A DNA stretch of 64,000 nt from Pseudomonas sp. GM74 (GTDB lineage: Bacteria > Pseudomonadota > Gammaproteobacteria > Pseudomonadales > Pseudomonadaceae), in the NCBI RefSeq assembly GCF_000282455.1, contig NZ_AKJG01000002.1, positions 40,153-104,152 on the forward strand, read 5' to 3'. The position numbers and the translations under genes are program-made. The notes under the pieces were generated by a model that did not search any database, had not been told where the DNA came from, and was given only the letters and a program-made list of their open reading frames with translations. Positions 16,864 to 27,661 of the stretch are shown here, piece by piece; positions within the stretch are counted from its first letter, which is position 1, and every line of letters begins with the position of its first letter.

Positions 16864-18462
16864 ATGGCCCGTGTTTCCCTTCTCAGCCTGCCACTGCCCG
16901 CCCCATCGCTTGAACACAAGCGAACATGGCCAAGCCTGGGCCAACGCTTGTTGCCGTGGTTGTTGCCCACTGCCCTTTTCGTACTCTGGTGGCTCGCCAG
17001 CCGCAACCACTGGATGAGCGAACAGATTCTGCCGGCGCCGAGCCTGGTCTGGAACAGCACTGTCGAATTGTCCCAAGGCGAGTTGTGGAGCCATTTGTGG
17101 ATCAGCCTGCAACGCTTGTTCTGGGGCTTGCTGGCCGGGGTCAGCGCTGGTGCTGTTTTAGGTGCGGCACTGGGTTTCAGTCGTCGACTGGAGCGTCTGG
17201 TATTTCCAACCTTCGCCGGCTTGGCCCAAGTCCCGACCCTGGCCTGGATTCCATTGTTCATGGTGTTTTTCGGCATTGGCGAAATGCTGAAACTGGTGGT
17301 GCTGATCAAGGCCATCGTGGTGCCGGTAACCCTGCATACGCTGGTCGGTGTGCGCGATGCTCAACCAAAGCTGCGCGAGGCCGCCGCCGTGTTGCGCCTG
17401 CCCAGGCACCTGTTGATCCGGCGCCTGGTGCTGCCGGCAGCGCTGCCGGCATTCATGGCCGGTGTGCGCCTCGCGCTGGCCGCCGGCTGGACTTCACTGC
17501 TCGCTGTCGAACTGCTCGCCTCCAGTGAAGGCATCGGATACCTGATGGTCTGGGCGCGGCAGTTGTTCATGCTCGACATCGTGTTCGTGTGCATCGTGGT
17601 GATCGGCCTGATCGGCGTGGCGATGGATCGCGGCATCGACCTGCTGGACAGGAAACTGGTGTACTGGCCGCACCCGGCCACCGCCGAAATCCGTCGCGGG
17701 CCGCGTTATCAAGGCTGGCAGCGATTGCAACCGTGGCTGCTGCCGCTGGCGCTCCTGGCGTTGTGGCAACTGACCTCGGATCAGCAGTGGATTGACGCGA
17801 ACATTCTGGTCAGCCCGCTGGCCGTCTTGCAGACCACAAAAAACGGTTTGCTCGACGGCACACTGCTTGGCGGCATGGCCCTGAGCCTGGGCCGAACCCT
17901 TGGCGGATTGCTGCTCGGTGGTGGGCTCGGGTTTGCCTTGGGGCTGCTGCTGGGGTTGTCGCGCACCAGTGAACGCCTGCTCGGCCCAACCCTCGCCGCC
18001 ATCCGCCAGATCGCCATTTTCGCCTGGGTGCCGCTGCTCACCGCGTGGTTCGGTCTGGGGGAATTGGCCAAGTGGGTGTTCGTTGCCCTCGCCGCCTTTT
18101 TCCCGCTGTTCATCGCCACCCAACGCAGCGTCGCCCACCTGTCGCCGCAACTGAACGAGGCCGCGCAGGTGTTGCGCCTGAATCTGCGCCAGCGCCTCGG
18201 TCGGCTGGTACTACCTGGCGCGGCGCCGGGGATTTTTGCAGGGCTTCGGCTGAGCCTGATCTACGCCTGGCTCGGCACCATCGGCGCCGAATATTTCATG
18301 CCGTCCAACGGCGGCATCGGCAGCCAGATGATCGGCGCCCAGCAACTGCTGCGCATGGACCTGATCATGGCCGGCATGCTGCTGGTGGGCCTGACCGGTG
18401 CCCTGCTCAACCTCATTGGCCAACGCCTGGAAATCCGCGCCACTCGCTGGAGACACGCATGA
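16864..18462 (+). CDS. atsB: AtsB, fused double ABC permease
   Basis: Inner-membrane permease of 532 aa formed by two fused SsuC/TauC-like halves, each with about six transmembrane helices. Each half has an EAA loop that docks the ATPase: EAAAVLRLPRHLLIRRLVLP in the first and EAAQVLRLNLRQRLGRLVLP in the second. The first half is about residues 1-265 and the second about 275-532. The fusion replaces the usual homodimer of a single permease. Its stop overlaps the start of the ATPase gene (ATGA), so translation is coupled. It likely imports sulfate esters delivered by AtsR. Confidence 0.9.
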   Translation: MARVSLLSLPLPAPSLEHKRTWPSLGQRLLPWLLPTALFVLWWLASRNHWMSEQILPAPSLVWNSTVELSQGELWSHLWISLQRLFWGLLAGVSAGAVLGAALGFSRRLERLVFPTFAGLAQVPTLAWIPLFMVFFGIGEMLKLVVLIKAIVVPVTLHTLVGVRDAQPKLREAAAVLRLPRHLLIRRLVLPAALPAFMAGVRLALAAGWTSLLAVELLASSEGIGYLMVWARQLFMLDIVFVCIVVIGLIGVAMDRGIDLLDRKLVYWPHPATAEIRRGPRYQGWQRLQPWLLPLALLALWQLTSDQQWIDANILVSPLAVLQTTKNGLLDGTLLGGMALSLGRTLGGLLLGGGLGFALGLLLGLSRTSERLLGPTLAAIRQIAIFAWVPLLTAWFGLGELAKWVFVALAAFFPLFIATQRSVAHLSPQLNEAAQVLRLNLRQRLGRLVLPGAAPGIFAGLRLSLIYAWLGTIGAEYFMPSNGGIGSQMIGAQQLLRMDLIMAGMLLVGLTGALLNLIGQRLEIRATRWRHA

Positions 18463-19274
18463 ACGCACCGATTGTCAGCTTCAATCACGTGGGCAAAACC
18501 TTCGACGTCGACGGCTTCACACTTGAGGCCATTCGCGAGTTCAACCTGGACATCGCCGAGGGTGAGTTCGTCGCCATCGTCGGCTCCAGCGGTTGCGGCA
18601 AATCCACCTTGCTGCGGCTGCTGGTGGGCCTCGATACGCAGTTTCGCGGGCAGATCAGCGTGGACGGAAAAGCCGTCACCGGCATCGGCGGCGAGCGCGG
18701 CATCGTCTTTCAGGAACACCGCTTGTTCCCGTGGCTGAGCGTGGCCGACAACATCGGCCTGGGACTGGTCAACGAACCACTCAGCGTTGCGCAAAAGCAC
18801 AAGCGCATCCATGACTTCATCGAATTGGTGGGCCTGGGCGACTTCGCTCGCGCCTATCCACACCAGCTCTCTGGTGGCATGGCGCAGCGCGTGGCCATCG
18901 CTCGTGGCCTGGTGGCCAGCCCGCGGATTCTGCTGCTGGACGAGCCCTTCGGCGCCCTCGATGCGCTGACCCGCCAGCAGATGCAGGACGAACTGTTGGC
19001 GATCCGCTCCCGGGCAAAAATCACCACCGTGCTGGTCACCCACGATGTCGAGGAAGCGATCTTCCTCGCCGACCGCGTGGTAGTGATGGAGCCGCGTCCT
19101 GGGCGAATCAAGCAAGTGGTCGAGATTGCCCTGCCCCATCCGCGCCAGCGCAGCAGTTTCGACTTCCACCAATTGCGCGAAGAACTGCTTCACGAACTCA
19201 CCAGCGACGATCACTACCAGCCCCCCGTGCCGGTGCAGGTCCGCGATCTGCCGCTGTCCTTCATTGCCTACTGA
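18459..19274 (+). CDS. atsC: AtsC, ABC-transporter ATPase
   Basis: ATP-binding subunit (271 aa) of the nitrate/sulfonate/taurine importer family. Walker A GSSGCGKST, a Q-loop in GIVFQEHRLFPWL, ABC signature LSGGMAQRVAIAR, Walker [13 protein letters not shown] and the switch His in LVTHDVEEA are all intact. It overlaps atsB by 4 bases and is followed 15 bases later by the arylsulfatase gene. AtsB, AtsC and AtsA are thus one operon: import of the ester, then hydrolysis. Confidence 0.92.
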   Translation: MNAPIVSFNHVGKTFDVDGFTLEAIREFNLDIAEGEFVAIVGSSGCGKSTLLRLLVGLDTQFRGQISVDGKAVTGIGGERGIVFQEHRLFPWLSVADNIGLGLVNEPLSVAQKHKRIHDFIELVGLGDFARAYPHQLSGGMAQRVAIARGLVASPRILLLDEPFGALDALTRQQMQDELLAIRSRAKITTVLVTHDVEEAIFLADRVVVMEPRPGRIKQVVEIALPHPRQRSSFDFHQLREELLHELTSDDHYQPPVPVQVRDLPLSFIAY

Positions 19275-20900
<1,626 letters not shown>

Positions 20901-20918
20901 TGCTGTCTGAACCGGCCC

Positions 20919-21012
20919 CTTCGCGGGCAAGCCCGCTCCCACAGGTTTCTGCGGTGAATGCAAAATTTGCTTTCAGCACAAATCATTGTGGGAGCGGGCT
21001 TGCCCGCGAAGA
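20919..21012. repeat. inverted REP pair (REPIN)
   Basis: REP palindromes of the GCGGGCAAGCCCGC type at about 20919-20945 and 20988-21010, in opposite orientation, between the convergent atsA and desaturase genes. Confidence 0.9.
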
Positions 21013-21030
21013 GGCCCTTTCAAACGACCA

Positions 21031-22104
21031 CTAGACTTGAGCCGTACGCACCTTTTCCACAGCCACTTCTTCCCTGCGCTCAAACCGGTTGGCCCGCGCA
21101 AACGTACCGAAATCATTGAACCGCACACCCATCTCGCGCATCACCTTGTGCCCCACCGGCACGGTCAACTGGCGGATGTAGAAGGGTTCCTTCACCACAA
21201 AGTGATGGATCCCGTGGCTGCTGCCGAAGTTGAAGCAGAACGCCTGCAGCGGCCACAACCACCAGGCATTCAGTACCTGGCACTGCTGCATCACGTTGCC
21301 CGGCTCCACATCACCGTAGTAATGCATGTTCGAGCTGACGAAGTGCAGGCAGAAGGTGCGCAACACGTTCGGGCCGATGATTACGACTGCCGCGATGTCG
21401 ATCACCTGCATCACCGACAACGTGGTCGCCGACCACTCGATCGGTGCGCCCATCAGATACGCAACGCCGTTCGCCCCGTGAAAACCGAGAAACACGTACC
21501 AGGCGCCCCAATGCATCAGTGCCAGCGGTGCGTAGACCTTCAACGTGCGCTGGACGATGCTGATCTTTTGCGCCCAGGTCTTGGCCCGCAGCATGCGGAT
21601 GAACGACGACATCATGTTGTCGCCAATCATCAAGAATCGCGCGATACCCCATGGTTCGCCGTTGGTAATGGCGCGTTCTTCCATATCGGTTTCAGAGCCC
21701 GACACCTTATGGTGATTGAGGTGCAGATGGCGGCGAATCCAGGGATTGATGGTGCTCGGCCGCGCCAGCCACACCAACCCCATCATCAGGTTGTGCGGCA
21801 CCTTCTGCTTGCGAAAGTACATGCTGTGGATCAGGTCGTGTTCCAGCTCATGGGTCAACGAGGCAAAAAATGCGTTGAGCAACAGGCACGCCCACCAGGC
21901 CATGTGCCCGGTCATATAGAGCGCCGCAGAACCGACCATACCGGCGATGGCGAAGGTCAGAATGCCCGCGCCGAGGGCGTCCTGATGCTTGAGAATCGGG
22001 TATTGCTCGCGCAACTCGACGCCTCTGGCCAGCACCACTTCGCGGATATGGGCCGATCGTTGAGCTGCATTCAGTCGCTGGGGGCTTGCAGAAGTACGGT
22101 CCAT
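21031..22104 (-). CDS. membrane fatty-acid desaturase / hydroxylase family protein
   Basis: Integral-membrane di-iron enzyme (357 aa). The three histidine boxes are HELEH at 85-89, HLHLNHH at 126-132 and HGIHH at 297-301. Hydrophobic segments lie around 45-80 and 185-255. The box spacing fits the fatty-acid desaturase / alkane hydroxylase superfamily, but the substrate cannot be told from sequence. It is divergent from an AraC-family regulator 100 bases away, which probably controls it. It is distinct from the DesA desaturase at 31-32 kb. Confidence 0.85.
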   Translation of the reverse strand: MDRTSASPQRLNAAQRSAHIREVVLARGVELREQYPILKHQDALGAGILTFAIAGMVGSAALYMTGHMAWWACLLLNAFFASLTHELEHDLIHSMYFRKQKVPHNLMMGLVWLARPSTINPWIRRHLHLNHHKVSGSETDMEERAITNGEPWGIARFLMIGDNMMSSFIRMLRAKTWAQKISIVQRTLKVYAPLALMHWGAWYVFLGFHGANGVAYLMGAPIEWSATTLSVMQVIDIAAVVIIGPNVLRTFCLHFVSSNMHYYGDVEPGNVMQQCQVLNAWWLWPLQAFCFNFGSSHGIHHFVVKEPFYIRQLTVPVGHKVMREMGVRFNDFGTFARANRFERREEVAVEKVRTAQV

Positions 22105-22204
22105 GCTTCCATCCTCTGGTTATTGATGGTTGCATCCTGCCTTGCGATCCTTCGCAACGCGGTAGCCGAGAACGCCAACCTGTTGACCGGAAGCGCCAAT
22201 CAGC

Positions 22205-23209
22205 ATGACTGAACCGACCTCCCTCGCCAGCTGGACCCGCGCCCTGCGCAAGCAACTCGATGCTCTGGGCATCGACAGCACCGCCCTGTGCCAGCAAGCG
22301 GGGCTCGACCCGCAACTGATGGACGACCCGAACGCGCGCTACCCGCTGTCGGGCACCACGCACCTGTGGAATCTGGCAGTCCAGGTCAGCGGCGACCCGG
22401 CGATCGGATTGCGGGTTTCGCGTTTCGTCAGCCCGACCACTTTCCATGCGCTGGGTTATGCGCTGGTGGCCAGCGGCAGCCTGCGGGAAGTGTTCGAGCG
22501 CATCGTGCGCTATCACCAGGTGGTAAGCGATGCCCTGGAGCTGGAGCTGACCCGCGCCGAGGATCGCTACCGCTTCAGTCTTAAAATCCCTTCCGGCAAC
22601 CCGGCCCCGGCCTTCGAAGCCATCGATGCGTTCATGGCGATCTACGTGCGCACCTGCCGCAATCGCCTGGGCCGCGACTACGCGCCGCTGGCGACCTACC
22701 TGCGCCGCCCGGAACCGGCAGACGCGCATCAATGGCATAAAGTCTTTCGCTCGCCCTTGCACTTCGGCGCCGATGAGGATCGGCTTGAATTCGCCCTCAT
22801 TGACTTCGACAGCCACCTGGACGACGCCAACCCGGAACTGGCCGAACACAATGAAACCGTACTCAAGCGAACCCTGGCGCAACTCAAGCCAATGACGTGG
22901 GAGCGCAAAGTCCGCGACGCGATTGAAGAACAACTGCCCGAAGGCGAACCCAGCGCCGAACACATCGCCAAGGCCCTGCACCTGAGCCTGCGCAGCCTGC
23001 AACGGCACCTGGCCGACGAAGGCTGCCGGTTCGACACGCTGCTCAACGAAAGCCGCGAAAATCTCGCCCTGCTGCACCTGCGCGACCCGCAAGTGTCATT
23101 GAGCGAGATCAGTTATCTGCTCGGGTTTGCCGACACCAGCAGCTTCAGCCGCGCCTTCAAGCGCTGGACGGGGATGACGCCTGGGCAGTTTCGGGATGGG
23201 TTGCGCTGA
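22205..23209 (+). CDS. AraC-family regulator with arabinose-binding-like N-terminal domain
   Basis: 334-aa transcription factor. Residues about 20-200 match the Arabinose_bd (PF12625-type) N-terminal domain found in regulators of lipid and aromatic genes. The C-terminus (about 235-334) has the two AraC helix-turn-helix motifs, ending in LSEISYLLGFADTSSFSRAFKRWTGMTPGQFR. Its position divergent from the desaturase suggests that gene is its target, possibly with a fatty acid as effector. Confidence 0.88.
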   Translation: MTEPTSLASWTRALRKQLDALGIDSTALCQQAGLDPQLMDDPNARYPLSGTTHLWNLAVQVSGDPAIGLRVSRFVSPTTFHALGYALVASGSLREVFERIVRYHQVVSDALELELTRAEDRYRFSLKIPSGNPAPAFEAIDAFMAIYVRTCRNRLGRDYAPLATYLRRPEPADAHQWHKVFRSPLHFGADEDRLEFALIDFDSHLDDANPELAEHNETVLKRTLAQLKPMTWERKVRDAIEEQLPEGEPSAEHIAKALHLSLRSLQRHLADEGCRFDTLLNESRENLALLHLRDPQVSLSEISYLLGFADTSSFSRAFKRWTGMTPGQFRDGLR

Positions 23210-23240
23210 TCTAGCCTGAAAATGGGTTGCCTGGGCTGGC

Positions 23241-23402
23241 CTCTTCGCGGGCAAGCCCGCTCCCACAGTTTTTTCGGTGACCACAAATCTCTGATTCACC
23301 CAGATCCCCTGTGGGAGCGAGCTTGCTCGCGAAAGCGGACTGTCAGTCGACATACCTGGAGACTGACACACTGACATCGCGAGCAAGCTCGCTCCCACAA
23401 GG
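23241..23402. repeat. cluster of three REP elements
   Basis: Three palindromes: 23241-23268 (GCGGGCAAGCCCGC type), 23306-23335 and 23374-23401 (both GCGAGC type). The last two form an inverted pair; the first is an extra half with a different core. They lie between the convergent AraC and Crp-type genes. Confidence 0.9.
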
Positions 23403-23417
23403 GATATGCGTCGAGTT

Positions 23418-24104
23418 TCAGATTGTGGCCAGCTCCCGCAACCGGGCAGCATCGATAATTTCAATTTCGCCGTAACTCAGCCCGATGACTCCCTGCCCCT
23501 GCAACTCCTTGAGGATCTGGTTGGTGGTCTGGCGCGACAGCGACAACATGGCGGCAAGCTGCTCCTGGGGCAGTTGCAGGACGCGGCGCGGTGGTGTGGT
23601 CTCGCCATAGCCTTCGGCGATCATCAACAAGCGGTGCGCCAACCGTGCCGGGGCCGGCAACAGGCTCAGTTGTTCGAGGTTGATGAAGGTCATGCGCAAT
23701 TTCTGGCTCATCAGCAAGGCCAGTTGCCGCCAGTGCTGCGGATGCTCATCGAGCAGCGCCAGCAAGGTATTCTGGGGAATGTGCAGCAGCGTGCACTGGC
23801 CCACGCCGTAGGCATCGTGGGTGCGTGGCTGGCCATCGAACAGGCAGATTTCGCCGAACCAGTGCGGCGGCTCCACCAGGCTCAGCAATGCTTCCTTGCC
23901 CTGCTCGCTGACGGCACCGACGCGCACCGCGCCTTCAAGCACCGCGTACAGGCCACAGGGCGGATCGCCACGCTTGAACAGCCGCTGGCCCGGCGACAGG
24001 CGCCGCAGCCTGGCCGCCGACAGCAGGCTATCCTGTAGGGAAACAGGCAAATGGCTGAACCACTGACCGCTCATCAGGCGTGGACGCCAGACCTGCATAT
24101 CCAT
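23418..24104 (-). CDS. Crp/Fnr-family transcriptional regulator
   Basis: 228-aa cyclic-nucleotide-binding-fold regulator. The ATG at 24104 has a GGAG site 7 bases upstream; the frame extends to 24188 without support. Residues about 20-130 form the cNMP-like domain (GQRLFKRGDPPCGLYAVLEGAV, PPHWFGEICLFDG). About 150-215 is the winged helix with recognition segment LSLSRQTTNQILKELQ. The Fnr-type N-terminal iron-sulfur cysteines are absent. It is divergent from the Mpo1-like gene with an 83-base gap and may regulate it. Confidence 0.87.
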   Translation of the reverse strand: MDMQVWRPRLMSGQWFSHLPVSLQDSLLSAARLRRLSPGQRLFKRGDPPCGLYAVLEGAVRVGAVSEQGKEALLSLVEPPHWFGEICLFDGQPRTHDAYGVGQCTLLHIPQNTLLALLDEHPQHWRQLALLMSQKLRMTFINLEQLSLLPAPARLAHRLLMIAEGYGETTPPRRVLQLPQEQLAAMLSLSRQTTNQILKELQGQGVIGLSYGEIEIIDAARLRELATI

Positions 24105-24187
24105 GAAAACTCCTAGAGATTGTCGCCTGGCTGACAGAGCGGGAAGTGGCCCCGGGGCATGATCAATCACCCCACAGGAGAACAACA

Positions 24188-24712
24188 ATGAAAAGCCTCG
24201 TCGACCACCTCAGTCAATACGCCGCCTACCACCGTGACCCGCGCAACATCGCCTCGCACTTTATCGGCATTCCGTTGATCGTGGTGGCCGTCGCGGTGTT
24301 GCTGTCGCGGCCGGAATGGTCGCTGGTCGGCGTGTGGCTGTCACCGGCAGTGCTCGTCTCGCTGGCATCGGCGTGGTTTTACCTGCGCCTGGAGTTGCGC
24401 CTGGGCATGTTGATGACCGTGTTGCTCGGGCTGTCGGTGTGGGCAGGTCATGCGCTGGCGCAGCAAAGCACGCTGGTCTGGCTGGGCAGCGGCGTGGCGA
24501 TGTTCGTGATCGGCTGGGCGATCCAGTTTGTCGGCCATCACTACGAAGGGCGCAAACCGGCATTTGTCGATGACGTGACCGGCTTGATTGTCGGGCCGCT
24601 GTTTGTGGTGGCTGAATTGGCGTTCATGCTGGGGATGCGGCGTGAGCTCAAAGAGCAGATCGAGGCGCGGGCAGGGGGTGTGCGGATCAATCCGAAGCGT
24701 GCGGCTGTCTAG
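24188..24712 (+). CDS. Mpo1/DUF962-family membrane protein
   Basis: Small integral membrane protein (174 aa) with about four hydrophobic helices. The N-terminal YAAYHRDPRNIASHFIGIPLIV and later WAIQFVGHHYEGRKPAF motifs define the Mpo1/YGL010w family. The yeast member is an iron-dependent dioxygenase that shortens 2-hydroxy fatty acids. The conserved His residues of these motifs are present. An RBS AGGAG lies 7 bases upstream. A role in hydroxy-fatty-acid turnover is an inference from the family, weakly supported by nearby desaturases. Confidence 0.82.
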   Translation: MKSLVDHLSQYAAYHRDPRNIASHFIGIPLIVVAVAVLLSRPEWSLVGVWLSPAVLVSLASAWFYLRLELRLGMLMTVLLGLSVWAGHALAQQSTLVWLGSGVAMFVIGWAIQFVGHHYEGRKPAFVDDVTGLIVGPLFVVAELAFMLGMRRELKEQIEARAGGVRINPKRAAV

Positions 24713-24715
24713 ATC

Positions 24716-24799
24716 GCATTCGCGGGCAAGCCCGCTCCCACACTGATTTGCGTCATTCACAAATCCAATGTGGGAGCGGGCTTGCTCCGGGCGGCGATC
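24716..24799. repeat. inverted REP pair with a variant second half
   Basis: The first palindrome (24718-24744) is regular. The second begins GTGGGAGCGGGCTTGCTC (24770-24787) but continues CGGGCGGCGATCCGAC instead of GCGAA. The same replacement, inverted, occurs in the REP pair near 32.5 kb. Confidence 0.8.
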
Positions 24800-24816
24800 C
24801 GACGAAGCTTTTGATT

Positions 24817-25806
24817 TTAAATATTCGCGACCTTCTGCCAGACCTTCGGCTTGAAGAACAACGTCTCGCCTTTTGCCAAACCAACCAGGCTGTCGTGATC
24901 CTTGACCACTTCGGCCTCGATCAGATCGCTCTGCCCTTCGACCTTCAACGTCACCCGCGTCGTCGCGCCCAGCGGACGAATATCGCGCACCTCCGCTGCG
25001 TGGTGATCTTCCAGTTCATGGCGCGACAGCGACACCTCGTGCGGGCGGAACAGCACGTGCCTGTCTTCGCCCAGGTGCAGACGGTTCGAATCACCGAGGA
25101 AGTGATAGACGAAATCGCTGGCCGGGTTTTCGTAGACGTCGCCCGGTGAGCCGATCTGCTCGATCACACCCTTGTTCATCACCACGATGCGGTCGGCCAC
25201 TTCCATGGCTTCTTCCTGATCGTGGGTCACGAACACCGAGGTCAGGTTGATGTCTTCGTGCAGACGCGCCAGCCAGCGGCGCAGCTCTTTGCGGACCTTG
25301 GCGTCGAGGGCGCCGAAAGGCTCGTCGAGCAGCAGCACTTTCGGCTCCACCGCCAGTGCCCGGGCCAGGGCAATGCGCTGGCGCTGACCGCCGGAGAGTT
25401 GTTCCGGGTAGCGATCCGACAACCAGTCCAGTTGCACCATGTTCAGCAGTTCGTGGACCTTGGTTGCGATCTGGCTTTCGTTCGGGCGCTGGTTTTTCGG
25501 CTTCATGCGCAGGCCGAACGCGACGTTGTCGAACACCGTCATGTGGCGGAACAAGGCGTAGTGCTGGAACACGAAACCGACGTTGCGATCTCGCACGTCG
25601 TGGCCGGAAACGTCTTCACCGTGGAACACGATATTGCCCTGGTCTGGAGTTTCCAGGCCGGCGATGATCCGCAGCAGCGTGGTCTTGCCGCAGCCCGACG
25701 GACCGAGCAACGCGACGAGTTCGCCGCTCTGGATGTCCAGGCTGATGTTGTCCAGCGCCTTGAAGGCATGGAAGTTCTTGCTGACGTTACGCACTTCGAT
25801 CGACAT
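24817..25806 (-). CDS. cysA: CysA, sulfate/thiosulfate import ATPase
   Basis: ATP-binding subunit (329 aa) of the sulfate/thiosulfate importer. It begins [12 protein letters not shown]. Walker [10 protein letters not shown], signature [15 protein letters not shown], Walker [13 protein letters not shown] and the [13 protein letters not shown] switch region are intact. A C-terminal TOBE-like regulatory domain (about 240-329) follows. It is the last gene of the oscA-sbp-cysT-cysW-cysA operon, 3 bases after cysW. CysB control is expected from the family. Confidence 0.95.
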   Translation of the reverse strand: MSIEVRNVSKNFHAFKALDNISLDIQSGELVALLGPSGCGKTTLLRIIAGLETPDQGNIVFHGEDVSGHDVRDRNVGFVFQHYALFRHMTVFDNVAFGLRMKPKNQRPNESQIATKVHELLNMVQLDWLSDRYPEQLSGGQRQRIALARALAVEPKVLLLDEPFGALDAKVRKELRRWLARLHEDINLTSVFVTHDQEEAMEVADRIVVMNKGVIEQIGSPGDVYENPASDFVYHFLGDSNRLHLGEDRHVLFRPHEVSLSRHELEDHHAAEVRDIRPLGATTRVTLKVEGQSDLIEAEVVKDHDSLVGLAKGETLFFKPKVWQKVANI

Positions 25807-25809
25807 GAA

Positions 25810-26679
25810 TTATTCCTCCGCGGCGCTGGCGCGCAGGCGGTTAATACGGTTTTCGCTCCACTGCTTGAGCAGCAGGATGAAGAGCGCCAGGATCAGCAAC
25901 AGGCTCGCCACGGCGAACGCGGCCACGTGGTTGTATTCGTTGTAGAGGATCTCGACATGCAACGGCAGGGTGTTGGTCACCCCGCGAATGTGCCCGGACA
26001 CCACCGACACCGCACCGAACTCCCCCATGGCCCGCGCGGTACACAGCACCACGCCGTAGATCAGGCCCCATTTGATGTTGGGCACGGTGACGTGCCAGAA
26101 CATCTGCCAGCCGTTGGCCCCGAGCAGGCGCGCGGCTTCCTCTTCCTGAGTGCCTTGTTCCTGCATCAGCGGGATCAGTTCACGGGCCACGAACGGCACG
26201 GTGACGAAAATCGTCGCCAGCACGATGCCCGGCAGGGCGAAGACGATCTGGATGTCGTGATCCTGCAGCCATGGGCCGAACAGGCCCTGGGCGCCGAACA
26301 TCAGCACGTAGACCAGACCGGCGATCACCGGCGATACCGAGAACGGCAGGTCGATCAGTGTCACCAGCATGCTCTTGCCGCGAAACGAGTACTTGCTCAC
26401 GCACCAGGCGGCGCTGACACCGAACACCAGATTCAGCGGCACTGAAATAAGTACGGCGATGACCGTGAGTTTCAGTGCCGACAGCGCGTCCGCCTCAAAG
26501 ATCGCGGTGAAAAACGCCCCGAGGCCGAGCTTCAGGCCCTGGGACACCACGATGAACAGCGGCAGCAACAGGAACAGCGCAAAAATCAGCCAGCCAAGGC
26601 CGATCAGGATTCGCCGCGAAGTCGCACTGCCACGGCGGGCAGCGTTCGAGGAAGCGGCAGCAATAGACGATTGAGACAT
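25810..26679 (-). CDS. cysW: CysW, sulfate/thiosulfate import permease
   Basis: Inner-membrane permease (289 aa) with about six transmembrane helices and the EAA loop [28 protein letters not shown]. Its ATG is preceded by AAGGAGG. It forms a heterodimer with CysT and sits 12 bases downstream of it. The sequence is typical of CysW in length and motifs. Confidence 0.95.
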   Translation of the reverse strand: MSQSSIAAASSNAARRGSATSRRILIGLGWLIFALFLLLPLFIVVSQGLKLGLGAFFTAIFEADALSALKLTVIAVLISVPLNLVFGVSAAWCVSKYSFRGKSMLVTLIDLPFSVSPVIAGLVYVLMFGAQGLFGPWLQDHDIQIVFALPGIVLATIFVTVPFVARELIPLMQEQGTQEEEAARLLGANGWQMFWHVTVPNIKWGLIYGVVLCTARAMGEFGAVSVVSGHIRGVTNTLPLHVEILYNEYNHVAAFAVASLLLILALFILLLKQWSENRINRLRASAAEE

Positions 26680-26691
26680 GGGTGCGCCTCC

Positions 26692-27510
26692 TTATGGGGT
26701 TTCGATGCGCCGCTGCAACAAGTTGATCAGCAGCAACAGGACAAAGGAAACCACCAGCATCAGTACACCAATGGAGGTAGCGCCGGTGTAATCGTATTGG
26801 TCGAGCTTGACCATGATCAGCAGCGGCAGGATCTCGGTTTTCATCGGCATGTTACCGGCAATGAAAATCACCGAACCGTACTCGCCGACCCCGCGGGCAA
26901 AGGCCAACGCGAACCCGGTCAGCCATGCAGGCAAGAGTGCCGGCAGCAGGATATGGCGGAAAACCTGCAACGGTTTTGCACCCAGGCACGCTGCCGCTTC
27001 TTCCACTTCGCGGGGAATATCCGCCAATACTGGCTGTACGGTACGTACTACGAATGGAAGTGTCACAAAAGTGAGGGCAAGGGTGATGCCCAGAGGGGTG
27101 TAGGCGATCTTGAAACCCAGATCCGCCGCAAATTGACCCACCAGGCCGGTAGGTGTGTACAACGCCGTGAGCGCAATACCAGCCACCGCCGTGGGCAATG
27201 CGAACGGCAAGTCGATCATTGCATCGATCACTTTTCGTCCAGGGAAGGTATAGCGCACTAATACCCAGGCCAGCAGCGTGCCGATAATGCCGTTGATGAT
27301 CGCGGCACACAGGGCTGTGCCGAAGCTGAGCTTCAACGCAGCCAGCACCCGTGGCGCCGAGATGATTGCCCAGAACTGATCCCAGGTGAGTTGAGCGGCA
27401 TGCACAAACATCGCCGCCAGTGGTATGAGCACAATCAGGCTGAGGTACACCAAGGTGTAGCCCAGCGTCAGCCCGAAGCCGGGTATGACGGGGGAGATAC
27501 GACGCGACAT
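26692..27510 (-). CDS. cysT: CysT (CysU), sulfate/thiosulfate import permease
   Basis: Inner-membrane permease (272 aa), the partner of CysW. It has about six helices, the EAA motif EEAAACLGAKPLQVFRHILLPALLPAWLTG, and PGFGLTLGYTLVYLSLIVLIP at the N-terminus. A 150-base gap holding a REP pair separates it from the upstream sbp gene, which may lower its expression relative to the binding protein. Confidence 0.95.
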   Translation of the reverse strand: MSRRISPVIPGFGLTLGYTLVYLSLIVLIPLAAMFVHAAQLTWDQFWAIISAPRVLAALKLSFGTALCAAIINGIIGTLLAWVLVRYTFPGRKVIDAMIDLPFALPTAVAGIALTALYTPTGLVGQFAADLGFKIAYTPLGITLALTFVTLPFVVRTVQPVLADIPREVEEAAACLGAKPLQVFRHILLPALLPAWLTGFALAFARGVGEYGSVIFIAGNMPMKTEILPLLIMVKLDQYDYTGATSIGVLMLVVSFVLLLLINLLQRRIETP

Positions 27511-27549
27511 AAAAGTCCTTGGTTAAAAAGCGATCAACTAAACCCATCC

Positions 27550-27641
27550 TTGTGGGAGCGGGCTTGCTCGCGAAGAGGGAGCATCAGTCAACAATGATGT
27601 CGTCTGATACACCGCCTTCGCGAGCAAGCCCGCCCCCACAT
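27550..27641. repeat. inverted REP pair inside the sulfate-uptake operon
   Basis: Palindromes at about 27550-27575 and 27614-27640 lie between sbp and cysT, on an mRNA expected to cover both. Such a stem is a known way to stabilise upstream RNA or attenuate downstream expression. Confidence 0.9.
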
Positions 27642-27661
27642 GTTATGCAGCTTAAGCCAGG

